DNA of 64,000 nt from Bin5 sp965218625 (lineage in GTDB: Bacteria; Chloroflexota; Anaerolineae; Caldilineales; Caldilineaceae). The number at the start of each line of letters is the position of its first letter. The first letter of the stretch is position 1. Below the pieces are notes generated by a model that worked only from the letters and a program-made list of their open reading frames with translations, made no database searches and was not told where the DNA came from. Below are positions 1-8,609 of the stretch, piece by piece. Location of the stretch: the NCBI GenBank assembly GCA_965218625.1, contig CBDCLG010000014.1:346638-410637 (forward strand), in the 5' to 3' direction. A program made the translations under genes and the position numbers.

Positions 1-2
1 TT

Positions 3-194
3 TTAATTAATTTTGTCCTGATCGCGACCGTGCCGCTGGCCGGGATACTGGGCGGATTTGCCGGCTTCGCGCCCACGCTATGGGAAAGCCAGGTCATTCG
101 CGTGGTCGTCTACGGCGCCGGCTTCCTCTCGCTGGTGGCGCTGGCAGCGCTGTTCATCAGCATGCGCGTGCGGCAGCCGGACGGCGGCGGATAG
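3..194 (+). CDS. C-terminal end of a membrane protein (5' end outside window)
   Basis: An open frame enters from the left edge and ends at a TAG at 192-194, giving the last 63 residues of a protein. Two hydrophobic stretches are visible, one around VLIATVPLAGILGGFAGF and one around VVVYGAGFLSLVALAALFI, followed by a short basic, glycine-rich tail. This is the look of the last two membrane helices of a transporter or other integral membrane protein. Too little remains to name the family. The next gene starts 58 bases downstream on the same strand. Confidence 0.5.
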   Translation, partial: LINFVLIATVPLAGILGGFAGFAPTLWESQVIRVVVYGAGFLSLVALAALFISMRVRQPDGGG

Positions 195-251
195 CGAGTA
201 TGTACGCCCGCACGCGAGGAGCGCGTCGAACCGTAGCCGCCGCGAGCCGCA

Positions 252-680
252 ATGCCGATGGCTGAGGCCCCTGTGCACCTTCCGAGGCCGGTTTACCGCT
301 TCTTCGCTGCGGGCGGCGCGGCGGTAGCCCTGCTCTTTGTGTGGGAGATTTCGGGCGAATTCAGTCTGCCCACCCTCTTTTTCCTGCTGGCGGCGGTCGG
401 ATTTGCGTCCGTCTATCTGCGCTGGGCGTTGATGCGCCTGGAGTTGACCGCGGACGGTGTGACCGTTCACGCGCCGCTGCAATCGCCGCGGCATGTCCTC
501 TTTCGCCAGATGATCAGTTGCGTCGAGGCCGGCCGCATCACGCCCGGCCTCAGTCTCGTCTATTGGCCGGTCAACGCCGACGGTCTCGTCGAAATGGAGA
601 CGCCACGCACACTGTTTCTGCCGGCGGTGGCGCGCCAGGAAGAGCTGCTGGCAGCGCTGGAAGAGCGGATACCGGGCTGA
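252..680 (+). CDS. small membrane protein with PH-like domain, hypothetical
   Basis: A 142-residue protein with two hydrophobic segments (about residues 17-30 and 39-58) followed by a soluble part starting 'MRLELTADGVTVHAP'. This layout, two helices then a short beta-rich domain that opens with an L-T-x-x-G-V turn, is that of bacterial PH-like (bPH/YdbS type) membrane proteins. The role is unknown. A second in-frame ATG lies two codons downstream at 258, so the start may be six bases later. It lies 34 bases upstream of a glycosyltransferase on the same strand, so the two may be co-transcribed. The family call is from domain layout only. Confidence 0.55.
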   Translation: MPMAEAPVHLPRPVYRFFAAGGAAVALLFVWEISGEFSLPTLFFLLAAVGFASVYLRWALMRLELTADGVTVHAPLQSPRHVLFRQMISCVEAGRITPGLSLVYWPVNADGLVEMETPRTLFLPAVARQEELLAALEERIPG

Positions 681-714
681 CCTGATTGGATATCGTGACG
701 GGGGTTTTAGCGAA

Positions 715-1881
715 GTGGCGTCTGAGCGGGCGAAGGTGCTGTTTGTCAGCGGTGAATATCCGCCGATGGTGGGCGGCGTGGGCAGATTTACGGCAGAGCT
801 GGCGGAGGCCCTGCAGGCCGGGGGCGCGCCGGTCGCCGTGTTGACCGATGCGCAGGTCCCAGCGTCCACTGGGGGGGATGCGGTGCGCGTTCTGGCGCAG
901 ACGGGCGGCTGGGGATGGCGGCTGCTGCGCGATGTGCCCGCGTGCGCGCGTGCGGTTGGCGCCGACTGGGTCCATGTCCAATACCAGACCGCGGCGTTCG
1001 GCATGCATCCGGCCATCAATGCGCTGCCCCGCTTTCTGCGGCGGCAGGGTCTGCACGCAGCCTGGACGTACCACGATCTGCGTGTTCCCTATCTCTTTCC
1101 CAAGGCTGGCAACCGCCTGCGCAATTGGGTCACGCGCCTGCCGCTGCGTGCGGCGGATGCGGTCATTGTCACGAATCAGAGTGACTGGGAGTCGGTGCGG
1201 GCGCAGACGCGGCCTGGGCAACTTCATCGCATTCCGATCGGAAGCGACATCAAGAGCCGCCAATTCTCCAATCAGGAGAGGATACAGCGCCGGGCGATGC
1301 GCGGCTACGGCGGCGATCAGCTTGTGCTTGGTTATTTCGGATTTCTTAATGCCAGCAAGGGCGGGCTGACCCTGGTGGAGACGCTGGATGCGCTGGTGCA
1401 GGACGGACGGGATGCGCACCTGCTGATGATCGGCGAGCGGGTCGGCGCGAGCGACGGGACGAATTTCATGTATCTGCAGCGGGTCGAGGGCAGTATCGCC
1501 GAACGGGGGCTGGGCGGTCGCGTGCAGTGGACCGGCCACCAGTCGGATGCCGAGGTCGCGGCCGATTTCAACGCCATTGACGTGCTGGTGATGCCCTATG
1601 AGGATGGCATGAGTATGCGCCGCAGCACGCTGACCGCGGCGCTCGCAAACGGCTGCGCGATCGTGACGACATATCCGCAGGTCCCGACGCCGGAGTTGGC
1701 GCCGGACTCCGATCTGCTGCTCGTTCCTGCGAGGGACCCGGCGGGGGCGGCCGCGGCTGTAACGCGTATCGCCGAGGATGCCGACCTGGCCGCGAACCTG
1801 CGGGCCAATGCGCGGCAGGCCGCGCGGCAGTTCAGCTGGGATGTGATCGCGGCGCGGCACCTGGAAATCTACAATGGATAG
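715..1881 (+). CDS. glycosyltransferase family 4 (GT-B fold)
   Basis: A 388-residue protein starting with GTG. The N-terminus has the GT4 acceptor-side signature 'SGEYPPMVGGVGRF' (residues 11-24). The middle has 'GFLNASKGG', where the second Rossmann domain begins. The C-terminal half has 'PYEDGMSMRRSTLTAA', the donor-sugar-binding region in which family members usually carry an E-x7-E type motif. Such enzymes transfer a nucleotide-activated sugar onto a lipid, protein or glycan acceptor at the cytoplasmic face; the acceptor cannot be told from sequence. No other polysaccharide genes surround it. A long open frame on the opposite strand (571-2424) covers it but is a GC-driven shadow. Confidence 0.85.
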   Translation: MASERAKVLFVSGEYPPMVGGVGRFTAELAEALQAGGAPVAVLTDAQVPASTGGDAVRVLAQTGGWGWRLLRDVPACARAVGADWVHVQYQTAAFGMHPAINALPRFLRRQGLHAAWTYHDLRVPYLFPKAGNRLRNWVTRLPLRAADAVIVTNQSDWESVRAQTRPGQLHRIPIGSDIKSRQFSNQERIQRRAMRGYGGDQLVLGYFGFLNASKGGLTLVETLDALVQDGRDAHLLMIGERVGASDGTNFMYLQRVEGSIAERGLGGRVQWTGHQSDAEVAADFNAIDVLVMPYEDGMSMRRSTLTAALANGCAIVTTYPQVPTPELAPDSDLLLVPARDPAGAAAAVTRIAEDADLAANLRANARQAARQFSWDVIAARHLEIYNG

Positions 1882-1914
1882 GCCCAGTTCTCGCAGGTGC
1901 CCATCTCCTGACCA

Positions 1915-1943
1915 TTGACCCGCCAACCGTCGCGTTGTACACT
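1915..1943 (+). promoter_or_regulatory. sigma70-type promoter for the aldo/keto reductase gene
   Basis: TTGACC at 1915-1920 and TACACT at 1938-1943 are separated by 17 bases, which is the ideal spacing for a housekeeping promoter. The -10 box lies 55 bases before the ATG at 1999 and the gene has a good GGAGG at 1987-1991. This is a match by eye, not a measured start site. Confidence 0.5.
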
Positions 1944-1998
1944 TTCGGCAGCGCAACTGCCAGGCAGATAAGACGAGCCAACGCATGGAGGTCAATTG

Positions 1999-2982
1999 AT
2001 GGAATATCGCGCATTTGGGCGTACCGGACTGGACGTGTCGGCGATCGGCTATGGCTGCTGGGAGATTGGCGGGGGCTATGGTCACTTTGACGAGAGTGAG
2101 GTCGTGGCGGCGGTGCAGCGTGCGCTCGACCTGGGTATAAATCTCTTCGACACCGCGGAGGGTTATGGATATGGGCAGTCTGAGCGGCTTCTGGGCAAGG
2201 CGCTGGGCGCGCGGCGCAAGGAGGCGATCGTTGTCACCAAGTTCGGCATCTATCAGCCGGACGGAGAGTGGCAGCGCGACAGCCGCCGCGAAACGGCGCT
2301 GGCGGCGATCGATCGCAGCCTGAAGGCTCTCGGGACCGACTATGTGGACGTCTATCTGATCCACTGGCCGGACAGGCAGACGCCGCTGGAGGAGACGGTG
2401 GGCGCGCTGGAAGAGATCGTGCAAGCCGGCAAAGCGCGTTTCGTCGGCGTCTCAAACTTTACGCCGGACCAGATCGAGACCTGCATGGCGACCCGTCGTG
2501 TAGATATCGCCCAGTACGGCTATCACCTCTTCGACCGCCGCCTGGAGCGCGAGATCTTCCCGACGATTGCACAGCACGAGATTGGCCTGATGACCTACGG
2601 CTCGCTGGCGCACGGGCTGTTGACCGGAGCGTTCACGCCTGAGACGACGTTCGACGAGGGCGACTGGCGCTCGAACGGTGTCGCTTTCAACATCCCGCTC
2701 TTTACCGAGGAGGTCTTTGCCAGGAATGTGGCTGCCGTGGACGATCTCAAGCCGATCGCGGCCCGCCATGGCAAGACGGTCGCGCATCTGGCGCTGCGCT
2801 GGGTGCTGTCGAACCCGGTGGTGAGCGTGGCGCTGGTCGGATTCCGCCGTCCCGCCGAGGTCGAGGAAGGGGCTGCAAGCCTCGACTGGTCGCTCGACCA
2901 GGAGACACTGGACGAGATTGACGCGGTCTTCGCCAAGCACGGGGTGGATACGGCGCCCCCCGTTTGGGTAGAGGCGCTGTGA
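1999..2982 (+). CDS. aldo/keto reductase
   Basis: A 327-residue (beta/alpha)8 oxidoreductase using NADPH. The family's catalytic residues are in place: Asp and Tyr in 'DTAEGYGYGQSE', Lys in 'VTKFG' and His in 'LIHWPD'. The cofactor-binding C-terminus contains 'VALVGFRRPAEVEE'. The start is set at the ATG at 1999, because GGAGG at 1987-1991 sits 7 bases before it; a TTG one codon earlier is also open. It lies just upstream of a PhyH dioxygenase and a group of Gfo/Idh/MocA dehydrogenases, which suggests oxidation and reduction of sugars, polyols or similar small molecules. The substrate is unknown. Confidence 0.9.
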   Translation: MEYRAFGRTGLDVSAIGYGCWEIGGGYGHFDESEVVAAVQRALDLGINLFDTAEGYGYGQSERLLGKALGARRKEAIVVTKFGIYQPDGEWQRDSRRETALAAIDRSLKALGTDYVDVYLIHWPDRQTPLEETVGALEEIVQAGKARFVGVSNFTPDQIETCMATRRVDIAQYGYHLFDRRLEREIFPTIAQHEIGLMTYGSLAHGLLTGAFTPETTFDEGDWRSNGVAFNIPLFTEEVFARNVAAVDDLKPIAARHGKTVAHLALRWVLSNPVVSVALVGFRRPAEVEEGAASLDWSLDQETLDEIDAVFAKHGVDTAPPVWVEAL

Positions 2983-3030
2983 GCGCTAACATTCAAAGAT
3001 TTCGATTTCGGTAAACAGAGAAAAGGAAAC

Positions 3031-3831
3031 GTGTGTATGGCTGCACAGCGGCTACGCGTACTTACTGAGGAGCAGGTCAGGCAGTTCAGGCTCAACGGTT
3101 TTCTGACCGTCGAGAACGTTCTCTCAACCGAAGAAGTAGAGATTTTGGCTGCGCACACCGATCTGATCGCGGCGGGAGAGGCCGCGAACATCCCGGAAGC
3201 GAGCATCCAGCTGGAGAAGGTCTTTCGCGAGGGTGAACGGGATGTTACCGACCGGGTTCTTTCGGTGCGTAAGCTGCACAACCTGGCGGTCTACGATGAG
3301 GTCATGTGGGGCCATGCCACGCATCCCCGCATCGTCGACATCATCGCCGATCTGCTGGGCAGCGAAGACATCAAGATGTACGGCGACCAGCTCTTCATGA
3401 AGGCGCCGGTCACGGGCACGGAGCAGCCCTGGCACCAGGATTCGGCGTCGTGGCGGGACATTTTCCCGATGGACCTGGTGTCGGCGTGGACGGCGATCGA
3501 TGCGGCGCTGGTCGAGAACGGCTGCCTTAACTTCGTGCCCGGCACGCACCGCTGGGGGATGATGCGCAAGCCGCAGCTGGAGTGGTTCCTGGAGGACCTG
3601 GGGAGCGAGGCGTGGCCGATCGTGTCGGCGCCGCTGAGCGCCGGAAGCGTCAGTTTTCACCACAGCCTGGTCCTGCACCAGAGCAACGCCAACCTGTCCG
3701 GCCGGCGGCGGCGCGGTTACGCGGTCCACTACATGCGCGCCTCGTCGCAGCGTGACGCATCGGTTACGGATGCGCCTAAGATGCCGCCGTTCAAACAGGT
3801 CAGGGGACGTTCGTTTGCCGGGCGGGTGTAA
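3031..3831 (+). CDS. phytanoyl-CoA dioxygenase (PhyH) family protein, Fe(II)/2-oxoglutarate dependent
   Basis: A 266-residue double-stranded beta-helix oxygenase. The iron-binding facial triad is visible as H135-x-D137 in 'QPWHQDSASW' and a distal His in 'LVLHQSNAN' (about residue 216). The following arginines ('GRRRRGYAVHY') include the likely 2-oxoglutarate ligand. PhyH enzymes hydroxylate small molecules at the cost of O2 and 2-oxoglutarate; the substrate here is not predictable. The frame opens with GTG at 3031, but an ATG two codons on at 3037 is equally likely given AGGA at 3024-3027. Family expansions of PhyH are common in some Chloroflexota. It follows the aldo/keto reductase by 48 bases on the same strand. 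Confidence 0.85.
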   Translation: MCMAAQRLRVLTEEQVRQFRLNGFLTVENVLSTEEVEILAAHTDLIAAGEAANIPEASIQLEKVFREGERDVTDRVLSVRKLHNLAVYDEVMWGHATHPRIVDIIADLLGSEDIKMYGDQLFMKAPVTGTEQPWHQDSASWRDIFPMDLVSAWTAIDAALVENGCLNFVPGTHRWGMMRKPQLEWFLEDLGSEAWPIVSAPLSAGSVSFHHSLVLHQSNANLSGRRRRGYAVHYMRASSQRDASVTDAPKMPPFKQVRGRSFAGRV

Positions 3832-3910
3832 CTACGCTTGCAGTGAGTCGCCGGCAGGTACTCAGACAGCCGCACGCAGGTAAGTACTTCCCAGTCACAA
3901 CCAGATATGG

Positions 3911-4942
3911 CTACACCACTCCGGGCGGGCCGAGCGGATGCGGGCCGTTCGTGTTCGCATTGGCGCGGGCGTGGACGTAGACGGCGTCCTGCACCTCGAG
4001 GATGCGCACCGCGTCGGTGATGTCGGGCTTGAAGCTGCGCCCTTCCGCGATCGCGGCCAGCGCGCGCCGGATCATCTCGCGCATCAGGCCGCCGTAGTCG
4101 CTGTCGGGGTGGAAGGTGACGCCCTGCGTGGTGTGGACCTCGACGACCGGTTCTCCCTGCTGGTTGTAACGCTGCAGGACGGTCGCCTTGCTGCCGACGA
4201 AGCGGAAACTGTGATCGCCGCTGCGTGCGCCGGACTGGTAGCTGTAGCCTGATTCGACGATTCCCGTTATTCCGTCATCGGTGCGCAGCACGCCCACCGC
4301 CACATCCTCTATTTCACGCGCGTACATCGTATTGGAAATGACGCTGCCGACCACGCTGACAGGTCTGTCCCCGACAAATTGCAAGAAGGTGTCGATTCCG
4401 TGGGCGGCTTCGGTCGCCCAGCAGCCGCCACCGGAGATTGCAGAGTCGTTGTGCCATGCGGAGGGCGTCGGGTCGTAGCGCGAGGGCGGCCCGTTGTTGA
4501 GACGGCTGTTGTAGAGGACAAGGTCGCCGAAGCTGCCGTCGTCGAGCATCTGTTGGACGAGGGCGACGAGGTAGGTGGCGCGGTTGGGCAGGGTCATGGC
4601 GCTGAAGACGCCGCGTTCTGCGCACAGCTCGGCGGCGGGTCTCATGCGGGCGGCGCAGTCGGCGAAGGGTTTGTCGAGCAGGAAGGGGATGTCGCGCTGC
4701 GCGCAGGCGAGGACGTGCTGCGGCATTTCGGTGTGTTTGCCGGCGACCAGTGCAGCGTCGGGCCGGGACGCATCCAGACATTCGCCGGCCGAGCTGTAGG
4801 CGGGGCAGCTGAATTCATCGGCCAGCTGCTGGCGCGGGCCCTGTTCGGCGTCCATGACGGCGACGATCTCATGGCCCAGGTCGCGCGTCGTTGTCGCCAT
4901 GCCGCGCCCGTGATGACTGTAGGAGAGTAGAGCGATTCGCAT
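3911..4942 (-). CDS. Gfo/Idh/MocA family oxidoreductase
   Basis: A 343-residue NAD(P)-dependent dehydrogenase. The open frame runs further upstream, but the real start is the ATG at 4942: the protein there begins 'MRIALLSYSHHGRGMA', the start of a Rossmann fold, and GAGGTG stands 8 bases before it. The usual E-K-P cofactor motif appears as 'LLDKPFA', so Asp replaces Glu. The 'SGGGCWATEAAHGID' segment corresponds to the family's substrate-binding region. It follows the next Gfo/Idh/MocA gene by 11 bases on the same strand, so the three dehydrogenases between 3911 and 7201 probably form one operon. Substrate unknown, most likely a sugar, inositol or derivative. Confidence 0.85.
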   Translation of the reverse strand: MRIALLSYSHHGRGMATTTRDLGHEIVAVMDAEQGPRQQLADEFSCPAYSSAGECLDASRPDAALVAGKHTEMPQHVLACAQRDIPFLLDKPFADCAARMRPAAELCAERGVFSAMTLPNRATYLVALVQQMLDDGSFGDLVLYNSRLNNGPPSRYDPTPSAWHNDSAISGGGCWATEAAHGIDTFLQFVGDRPVSVVGSVISNTMYAREIEDVAVGVLRTDDGITGIVESGYSYQSGARSGDHSFRFVGSKATVLQRYNQQGEPVVEVHTTQGVTFHPDSDYGGLMREMIRRALAAIAEGRSFKPDITDAVRILEVQDAVYVHARANANTNGPHPLGPPGVV

Positions 4943-4953
4943 TGTTTTGCACC

Positions 4954-6006
4954 TCAGATCCAACCGTGGTTGCGGGTAACGGGTATGCCGTGGCGCTGGT
5001 GGTTCCACGACAGGCCGTTCTCCAGGATGACCTCGCGCCCGCTGATCGCCGAGCTTTCTGCCGCGAAAAGGATCTCCATAATGTGGCGGCCCCACTCGCC
5101 GGAAGTAGGCGGCTCGAGATCCTGTTCGATCGATTCCACGAATGATTTCCACTCATGGTGCATCTCGACCGGCGGATCATCGAAGGGGATCTCTTTCCAC
5201 TTGTCGCCCTGCCCGACTCTGACGAACTTTTCGCCGTGCTGGCTGAAGCGCAGGGTGCCGTTGGCGCAGATGACCTGGCTTTCGTAGTTGGGCGCGCCGT
5301 CGGCGAATCCGACCGAGACGGCCACGCCGGCCAGGCCGTTCTTGTAACGGACGAGAGCGGTGGCGGTGTCGTCGCTGGCCTGGTAGTGGGCGCGGGTGCC
5401 GATGCTGGCGGATACGGATACGGCCTGGGAGGCCATCAGCCAGGTGAGGCGGTCGACGACGTGGACGCCGTTGGCGAGCCACATGCCGCCGCCGTGGAAG
5501 CGGCTGCGGTACTGCGGGGGGCGGCTGGCGAAATTCCAGTTCTTGGACATGTAGCAGACGATGGTCATCAGTGGGCCCAGCTGGCCGGAATCGAGGATCT
5601 CCTTGGCCTTGAGGCTGGTGCCGTAATAGTGCTGCGTCTGGCCGACCATGAGCTTGACATTGTTGCTGGCGGCGGCTTCGATCATGTTGTCGCACTGTTC
5701 GAGGCTGAGCGCCATCGGTTTTTCGACGAGGACGTGCTTGCCGGCATTGCAGGCGTCGACGGTGAGGCGGTGGTGGAGCTGGTGGCCGAGTACGACGGCG
5801 ACGGCGTCGATTTCGTCATCCTTGAGAAGCTCGGTGTGGGTGGGGTAGCCCTTGGGGATGTCGTACTTCTCCATATACTCGCGGCGCTTCTCTTCGAAGA
5901 GGTCGGCGACCGCGACGACTTCGACGTTGTCGAGGGTATCGATGGCACTGCAGTGGGCGCGGGCGATGCCGCCCAGACCGATGATTCCGACTTTCAAATT
6001 CGCCAT
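4954..6006 (-). CDS. Gfo/Idh/MocA family oxidoreductase (tandem copy 1)
   Basis: A 350-residue dehydrogenase with an N-terminal Rossmann fold ('VGIIGLGGIARAHC'), the 'VEKPMAL' motif carrying the family's catalytic Lys, and 'GGGMWLANGVHVVDRLTWLM' in the C-terminal domain, with its substrate-contacting His. It is a close paralogue of the gene at 6149-7201: same length, same ends (both finish near 'HGIPVTRN' or 'SGTPVTRN') and most residues identical. The two differ mainly in the mid-region near residues 120-150 and in the segment around residue 245. The leader sequences also share CAGGAGCGA some 13-15 bases before the ATG. It arose by tandem duplication. Confidence 0.88.
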   Translation of the reverse strand: MANLKVGIIGLGGIARAHCSAIDTLDNVEVVAVADLFEEKRREYMEKYDIPKGYPTHTELLKDDEIDAVAVVLGHQLHHRLTVDACNAGKHVLVEKPMALSLEQCDNMIEAAASNNVKLMVGQTQHYYGTSLKAKEILDSGQLGPLMTIVCYMSKNWNFASRPPQYRSRFHGGGMWLANGVHVVDRLTWLMASQAVSVSASIGTRAHYQASDDTATALVRYKNGLAGVAVSVGFADGAPNYESQVICANGTLRFSQHGEKFVRVGQGDKWKEIPFDDPPVEMHHEWKSFVESIEQDLEPPTSGEWGRHIMEILFAAESSAISGREVILENGLSWNHQRHGIPVTRNHGWI

Positions 6007-6148
6007 GCTTGGTTGTCTCGCTCCTGTGGTTATTGGTTCTTCAGATTCTTACTCAATTCGTGAGAAAACAGGTTTTGTCCCAGGACCTGGTTTGATGTCG
6101 GATCTGCCATGTAGTGGGAGAGCAGCGTAATCGGCACGATTGAGCGCG

Positions 6149-7201
6149 TCATATCCAGCCGTAGTTGCGGGTGACGGGTGTGCCCGATCGCTGGTGTGTC
6201 CACGAGAGGCCGCTTTCGAGGACGACGTCGCGCCCGCTGATGGCCGAACTTTCGGCGGCGAAGAGGATCTCCATGATGTGACGGCTCCACTCGCCGGAGG
6301 TGGGCGGCTCGATGTCCTGTTCGATCGACTCGACAAACGATTTCCACTCATAGTGCATGACGGCCGGCGGGTCGTCATAGGGGATATCCTTCCACTCATT
6401 CCCCTGTCCGAGCTGGAGGAACGGTTGTCTGCCTCCGCCGATGCGCAGGGTGCCGTTGGCGCAGATGACCTGGGTGTCGAAGATGGGCGCGCCGTCGGCG
6501 AAGCCGATCGAGACGGCAACGCCGGCGAGGCCGTTCTTGTAGCGGATGAGGGCGGTGGCGGTGTCATCGGCGGCCTGGTAGTGGGCGCGCGTGCCGATGC
6601 TGGCGGAAACAGAGACGGCCTGGGAGGCCATCAGCCAGGTGAGGCGGTCGACGACGTGGACGCCGTTGGTCACCCACATGCCGCCGCCGTGAAAACGGCT
6701 GCGGTACTGCGGGGCGCGATTGGCGTAGGTCCAGTTTTTGGACGAGTAGCTGACGATCGTCATCAGCGGCCCTAGCCGGCCCGAATCGAGGATCTCCTTC
6801 ATTTTGAGGAGGATGCCGGAGAAGTGCGGGGTATGGCCGACCATGAGCTTGACGTTATTGCTGGCGGCGGCATCGATCATGTCGTCGCACTGCTCGAGGC
6901 TGAGCGCCATCGGCTTTTCGACAAGGACATGCTTGCCGGCGTTGCAGGCGTCGACGCTGAGGCGGTGGTGGAGCTGGTGGCCGAGGACGACGGCGACGGC
7001 GTCGATTTCATCGTCCTTGAGAAGCTCGGTGTGCGAGGGATAGCCCCTGGGGATGTCGTACTTCTCCATATACTCGCGTCGCTTCTCCTCGAAGAGGTCG
7101 GCGACAGCGACGACCTCGACGTTGTCGAGGGTGGCGATAGCGTCGCAGTGGGAGCGGGCGATGCCGCCCAGCCCGATGATTCCGACTTTCAGTGTGGACA
7201 T
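6149..7201 (-). CDS. Gfo/Idh/MocA family oxidoreductase (tandem copy 2)
   Basis: A 350-residue paralogue of the preceding gene with the same motifs: 'VGIIGLGGIARSHC' for NAD(P) binding, 'VEKPMAL' with the catalytic Lys and 'GGGMWVTNGVHVVDRL'. It is the first of three dehydrogenases reading leftward. A 142-bp spacer separates it from copy 1; that spacer holds no gene. Just upstream of its start lies the C-terminal relic of a sugar ABC permease in the same direction, so this operon may once have followed a sugar transporter operon. Function: oxidation or reduction of a sugar-like substrate with NAD(P); exact substrate unknown. Confidence 0.88.
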   Translation of the reverse strand: MSTLKVGIIGLGGIARSHCDAIATLDNVEVVAVADLFEEKRREYMEKYDIPRGYPSHTELLKDDEIDAVAVVLGHQLHHRLSVDACNAGKHVLVEKPMALSLEQCDDMIDAAASNNVKLMVGHTPHFSGILLKMKEILDSGRLGPLMTIVSYSSKNWTYANRAPQYRSRFHGGGMWVTNGVHVVDRLTWLMASQAVSVSASIGTRAHYQAADDTATALIRYKNGLAGVAVSIGFADGAPIFDTQVICANGTLRIGGGRQPFLQLGQGNEWKDIPYDDPPAVMHYEWKSFVESIEQDIEPPTSGEWSRHIMEILFAAESSAISGRDVVLESGLSWTHQRSGTPVTRNYGWI

Positions 7202-7226
7202 ATCAGCTTGTCGCTCCTGTAAGCTG

Positions 7227-7397
7227 TCAATTTAAGAGGCCGCTGGTGGTGCCCTCGACGATCCAGCGCTGGATTGTAAGGGTGATGATGACGGGTAATG
7301 TCGTGAGGATGACGACTGCGTGCCTTCCATCCGCGCTGATCGGTGCGACTTTGGTACAATACGGCGCGAAGTTGCTCATGAATCCTATCAGATAATT
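7227..7397 (-). pseudogene. C-terminal relic of a MalG-type sugar ABC transporter permease
   Basis: Read leftward, this stretch encodes a frame ending in a TGA at 7229-7227 whose last part reads 'VVILTTLPVIITLTIQRW' followed by 'IVEGTTSGLLN'. That is the pattern of the last membrane helix and the Q-R-x-x-V-x-G-x-T-x-G tail of carbohydrate ABC permeases of the MalG family. No full permease precedes it; the frame fades into unrelated sequence before the divergent gene at 7450. I read it as the surviving 3' end of a deleted or rearranged gene. The relation rests on the tail motif only. Confidence 0.45.
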
Positions 7398-7449
7398 CCC
7401 CTGCCTTTCAAGTCGGAAGCGGGGGGCAGGGTCGAATGGAGATGACCGG

Positions 7450-8484
7450 ATGACAATGAAGATCGCTGTAGTTGGGACCGGCGGCGTTGCGGTGAGGAAC
7501 TATCTGCCCTACATCGCTGAACACGAAGATATCCAGCTCAGCTACCTGAACCGGACGCGCAGCAAGGCTGAGGCGGCGGCGGAGCAGTTCGGCGGCCGGG
7601 TGGCGGCGGATCCGGCCGACTTGATGGCGGACGAGCCGGACGCCTGCCTGATATTTACCAGGGAGATGGAGCGGGTGGACGCGGCCAACGCGCTGCTGCC
7701 GCACGGGCCGAAGCGGCTGTTTTTTGAGAAGCCGCTGGCGGCGCGGCACGGCCAGGCGAACGTGGTGGAGGAGGACTTCTTCGACGCGCGGGCGCTGCTG
7801 CAAACGGCGCACGGCGCGGGCGTGGAGACTGCGATGGTCTTCAACTACCGCTTCTTCGACCAGACGCAGCTGGCGCGAGAGATCGTGGAGCGGGAGGCGT
7901 TCGGGCAGCCGGTGCATTTCACGGGCATGGTGCACTATAACTGTTGGAGCCATTGCATTGACCTGGTGCTGCAGTTCATGGGGCCGGCGGCGAGCATCAG
8001 CGCGCAGGCGTCCGGGCCGGGCACGGACGGGGGAGACTCGGGCAACGTTACGGTGGCGGCGCGCATGGCAAACGACGCCACCGGCACGCTGATTGGCACC
8101 TCCGCCATTGACCTGAAGCTGCCGCTCTATGAGTTGACTTTCGCGTATGAGCACGGGCGGCTGAGCATGCGCGACCTGGACGGCGAGATGGAGGTGATCG
8201 ACTACCGCACGGGCCGCCACGAGCGGCACAGCCTGCCGTACGACTTTTCGCGCTGGGACCAGTACCGGGCGTCGTTCGGCAAGGCGATCAACGCCTATCT
8301 GGACAGCGTGCGGGATGGGGCGCCGCCGCCGATTCCGGGCGTAGCAGGGCTACAGGAGTTGCAGTTCGAGGCGGGGATCAAGCGGGCGATTGCCACGGGA
8401 GTGACGGTGGATCTGGAGGAGGCGTTTGGGATGGGGGGGGGTACCCTGATGTCGTGTATTGAGTTAGACACCTGCGGTTCCTGA
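7450..8484 (+). CDS. Gfo/Idh/MocA family oxidoreductase
   Basis: A 344-residue dehydrogenase divergent from the three others. It has 'IAVVGTGGVAVRNYLPYI' for dinucleotide binding and 'LFFEKPLAARHG' with the E-K-P motif. It has diverged far from the tandem pair. GGAG at 7438-7441 precedes the ATG by 8 bases; a second ATG lies at 7456. The last 17 codons follow a run of nine G (8433-8441) and read 'GTLMSCIELDTCGS', unlike a usual family C-terminus, so the end may be altered by slippage or a sequence error in that run. It borders the acquired restriction-modification island. Confidence 0.82.
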   Translation: MTMKIAVVGTGGVAVRNYLPYIAEHEDIQLSYLNRTRSKAEAAAEQFGGRVAADPADLMADEPDACLIFTREMERVDAANALLPHGPKRLFFEKPLAARHGQANVVEEDFFDARALLQTAHGAGVETAMVFNYRFFDQTQLAREIVEREAFGQPVHFTGMVHYNCWSHCIDLVLQFMGPAASISAQASGPGTDGGDSGNVTVAARMANDATGTLIGTSAIDLKLPLYELTFAYEHGRLSMRDLDGEMEVIDYRTGRHERHSLPYDFSRWDQYRASFGKAINAYLDSVRDGAPPPIPGVAGLQELQFEAGIKRAIATGVTVDLEEAFGMGGGTLMSCIELDTCGS

Positions 8485-8485
8485 G

Positions 8486-8500
8486 CAAGCAAATTGCTTG
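8486..8500. repeat. short perfect palindrome after the dehydrogenase gene
   Basis: CAAGCA (8486-8491) and TGCTTG (8495-8500) form a 6-bp inverted repeat around AAT, starting two bases after the stop codon. There is no run of T after it, so it is a poor terminator. It marks the point where base composition drops at the left edge of the acquired island. Confidence 0.3.
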
Positions 8501-8609
8501 TGGTCAAATCTTAGGGTAGCATTGCGGGCGGGAATGTTGTTAATGTCAAGCGTGCTCTGCTGACTCCCTGTCCCGCAAAGCTACAGATATTGTTCCTCAA
8601 CCTCAGTCT

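Noticed and set aside
571..2424. 617-codon open frame on the minus strand
   Set aside because: Lies opposite a glycosyltransferase and an aldo/keto reductase with full motifs; it is an Arg/His/Pro-rich shadow without domains.
8486..8500. Rho-independent terminator after the dehydrogenase gene
   Set aside because: The 6-bp stem is AT-rich and no T-run follows.
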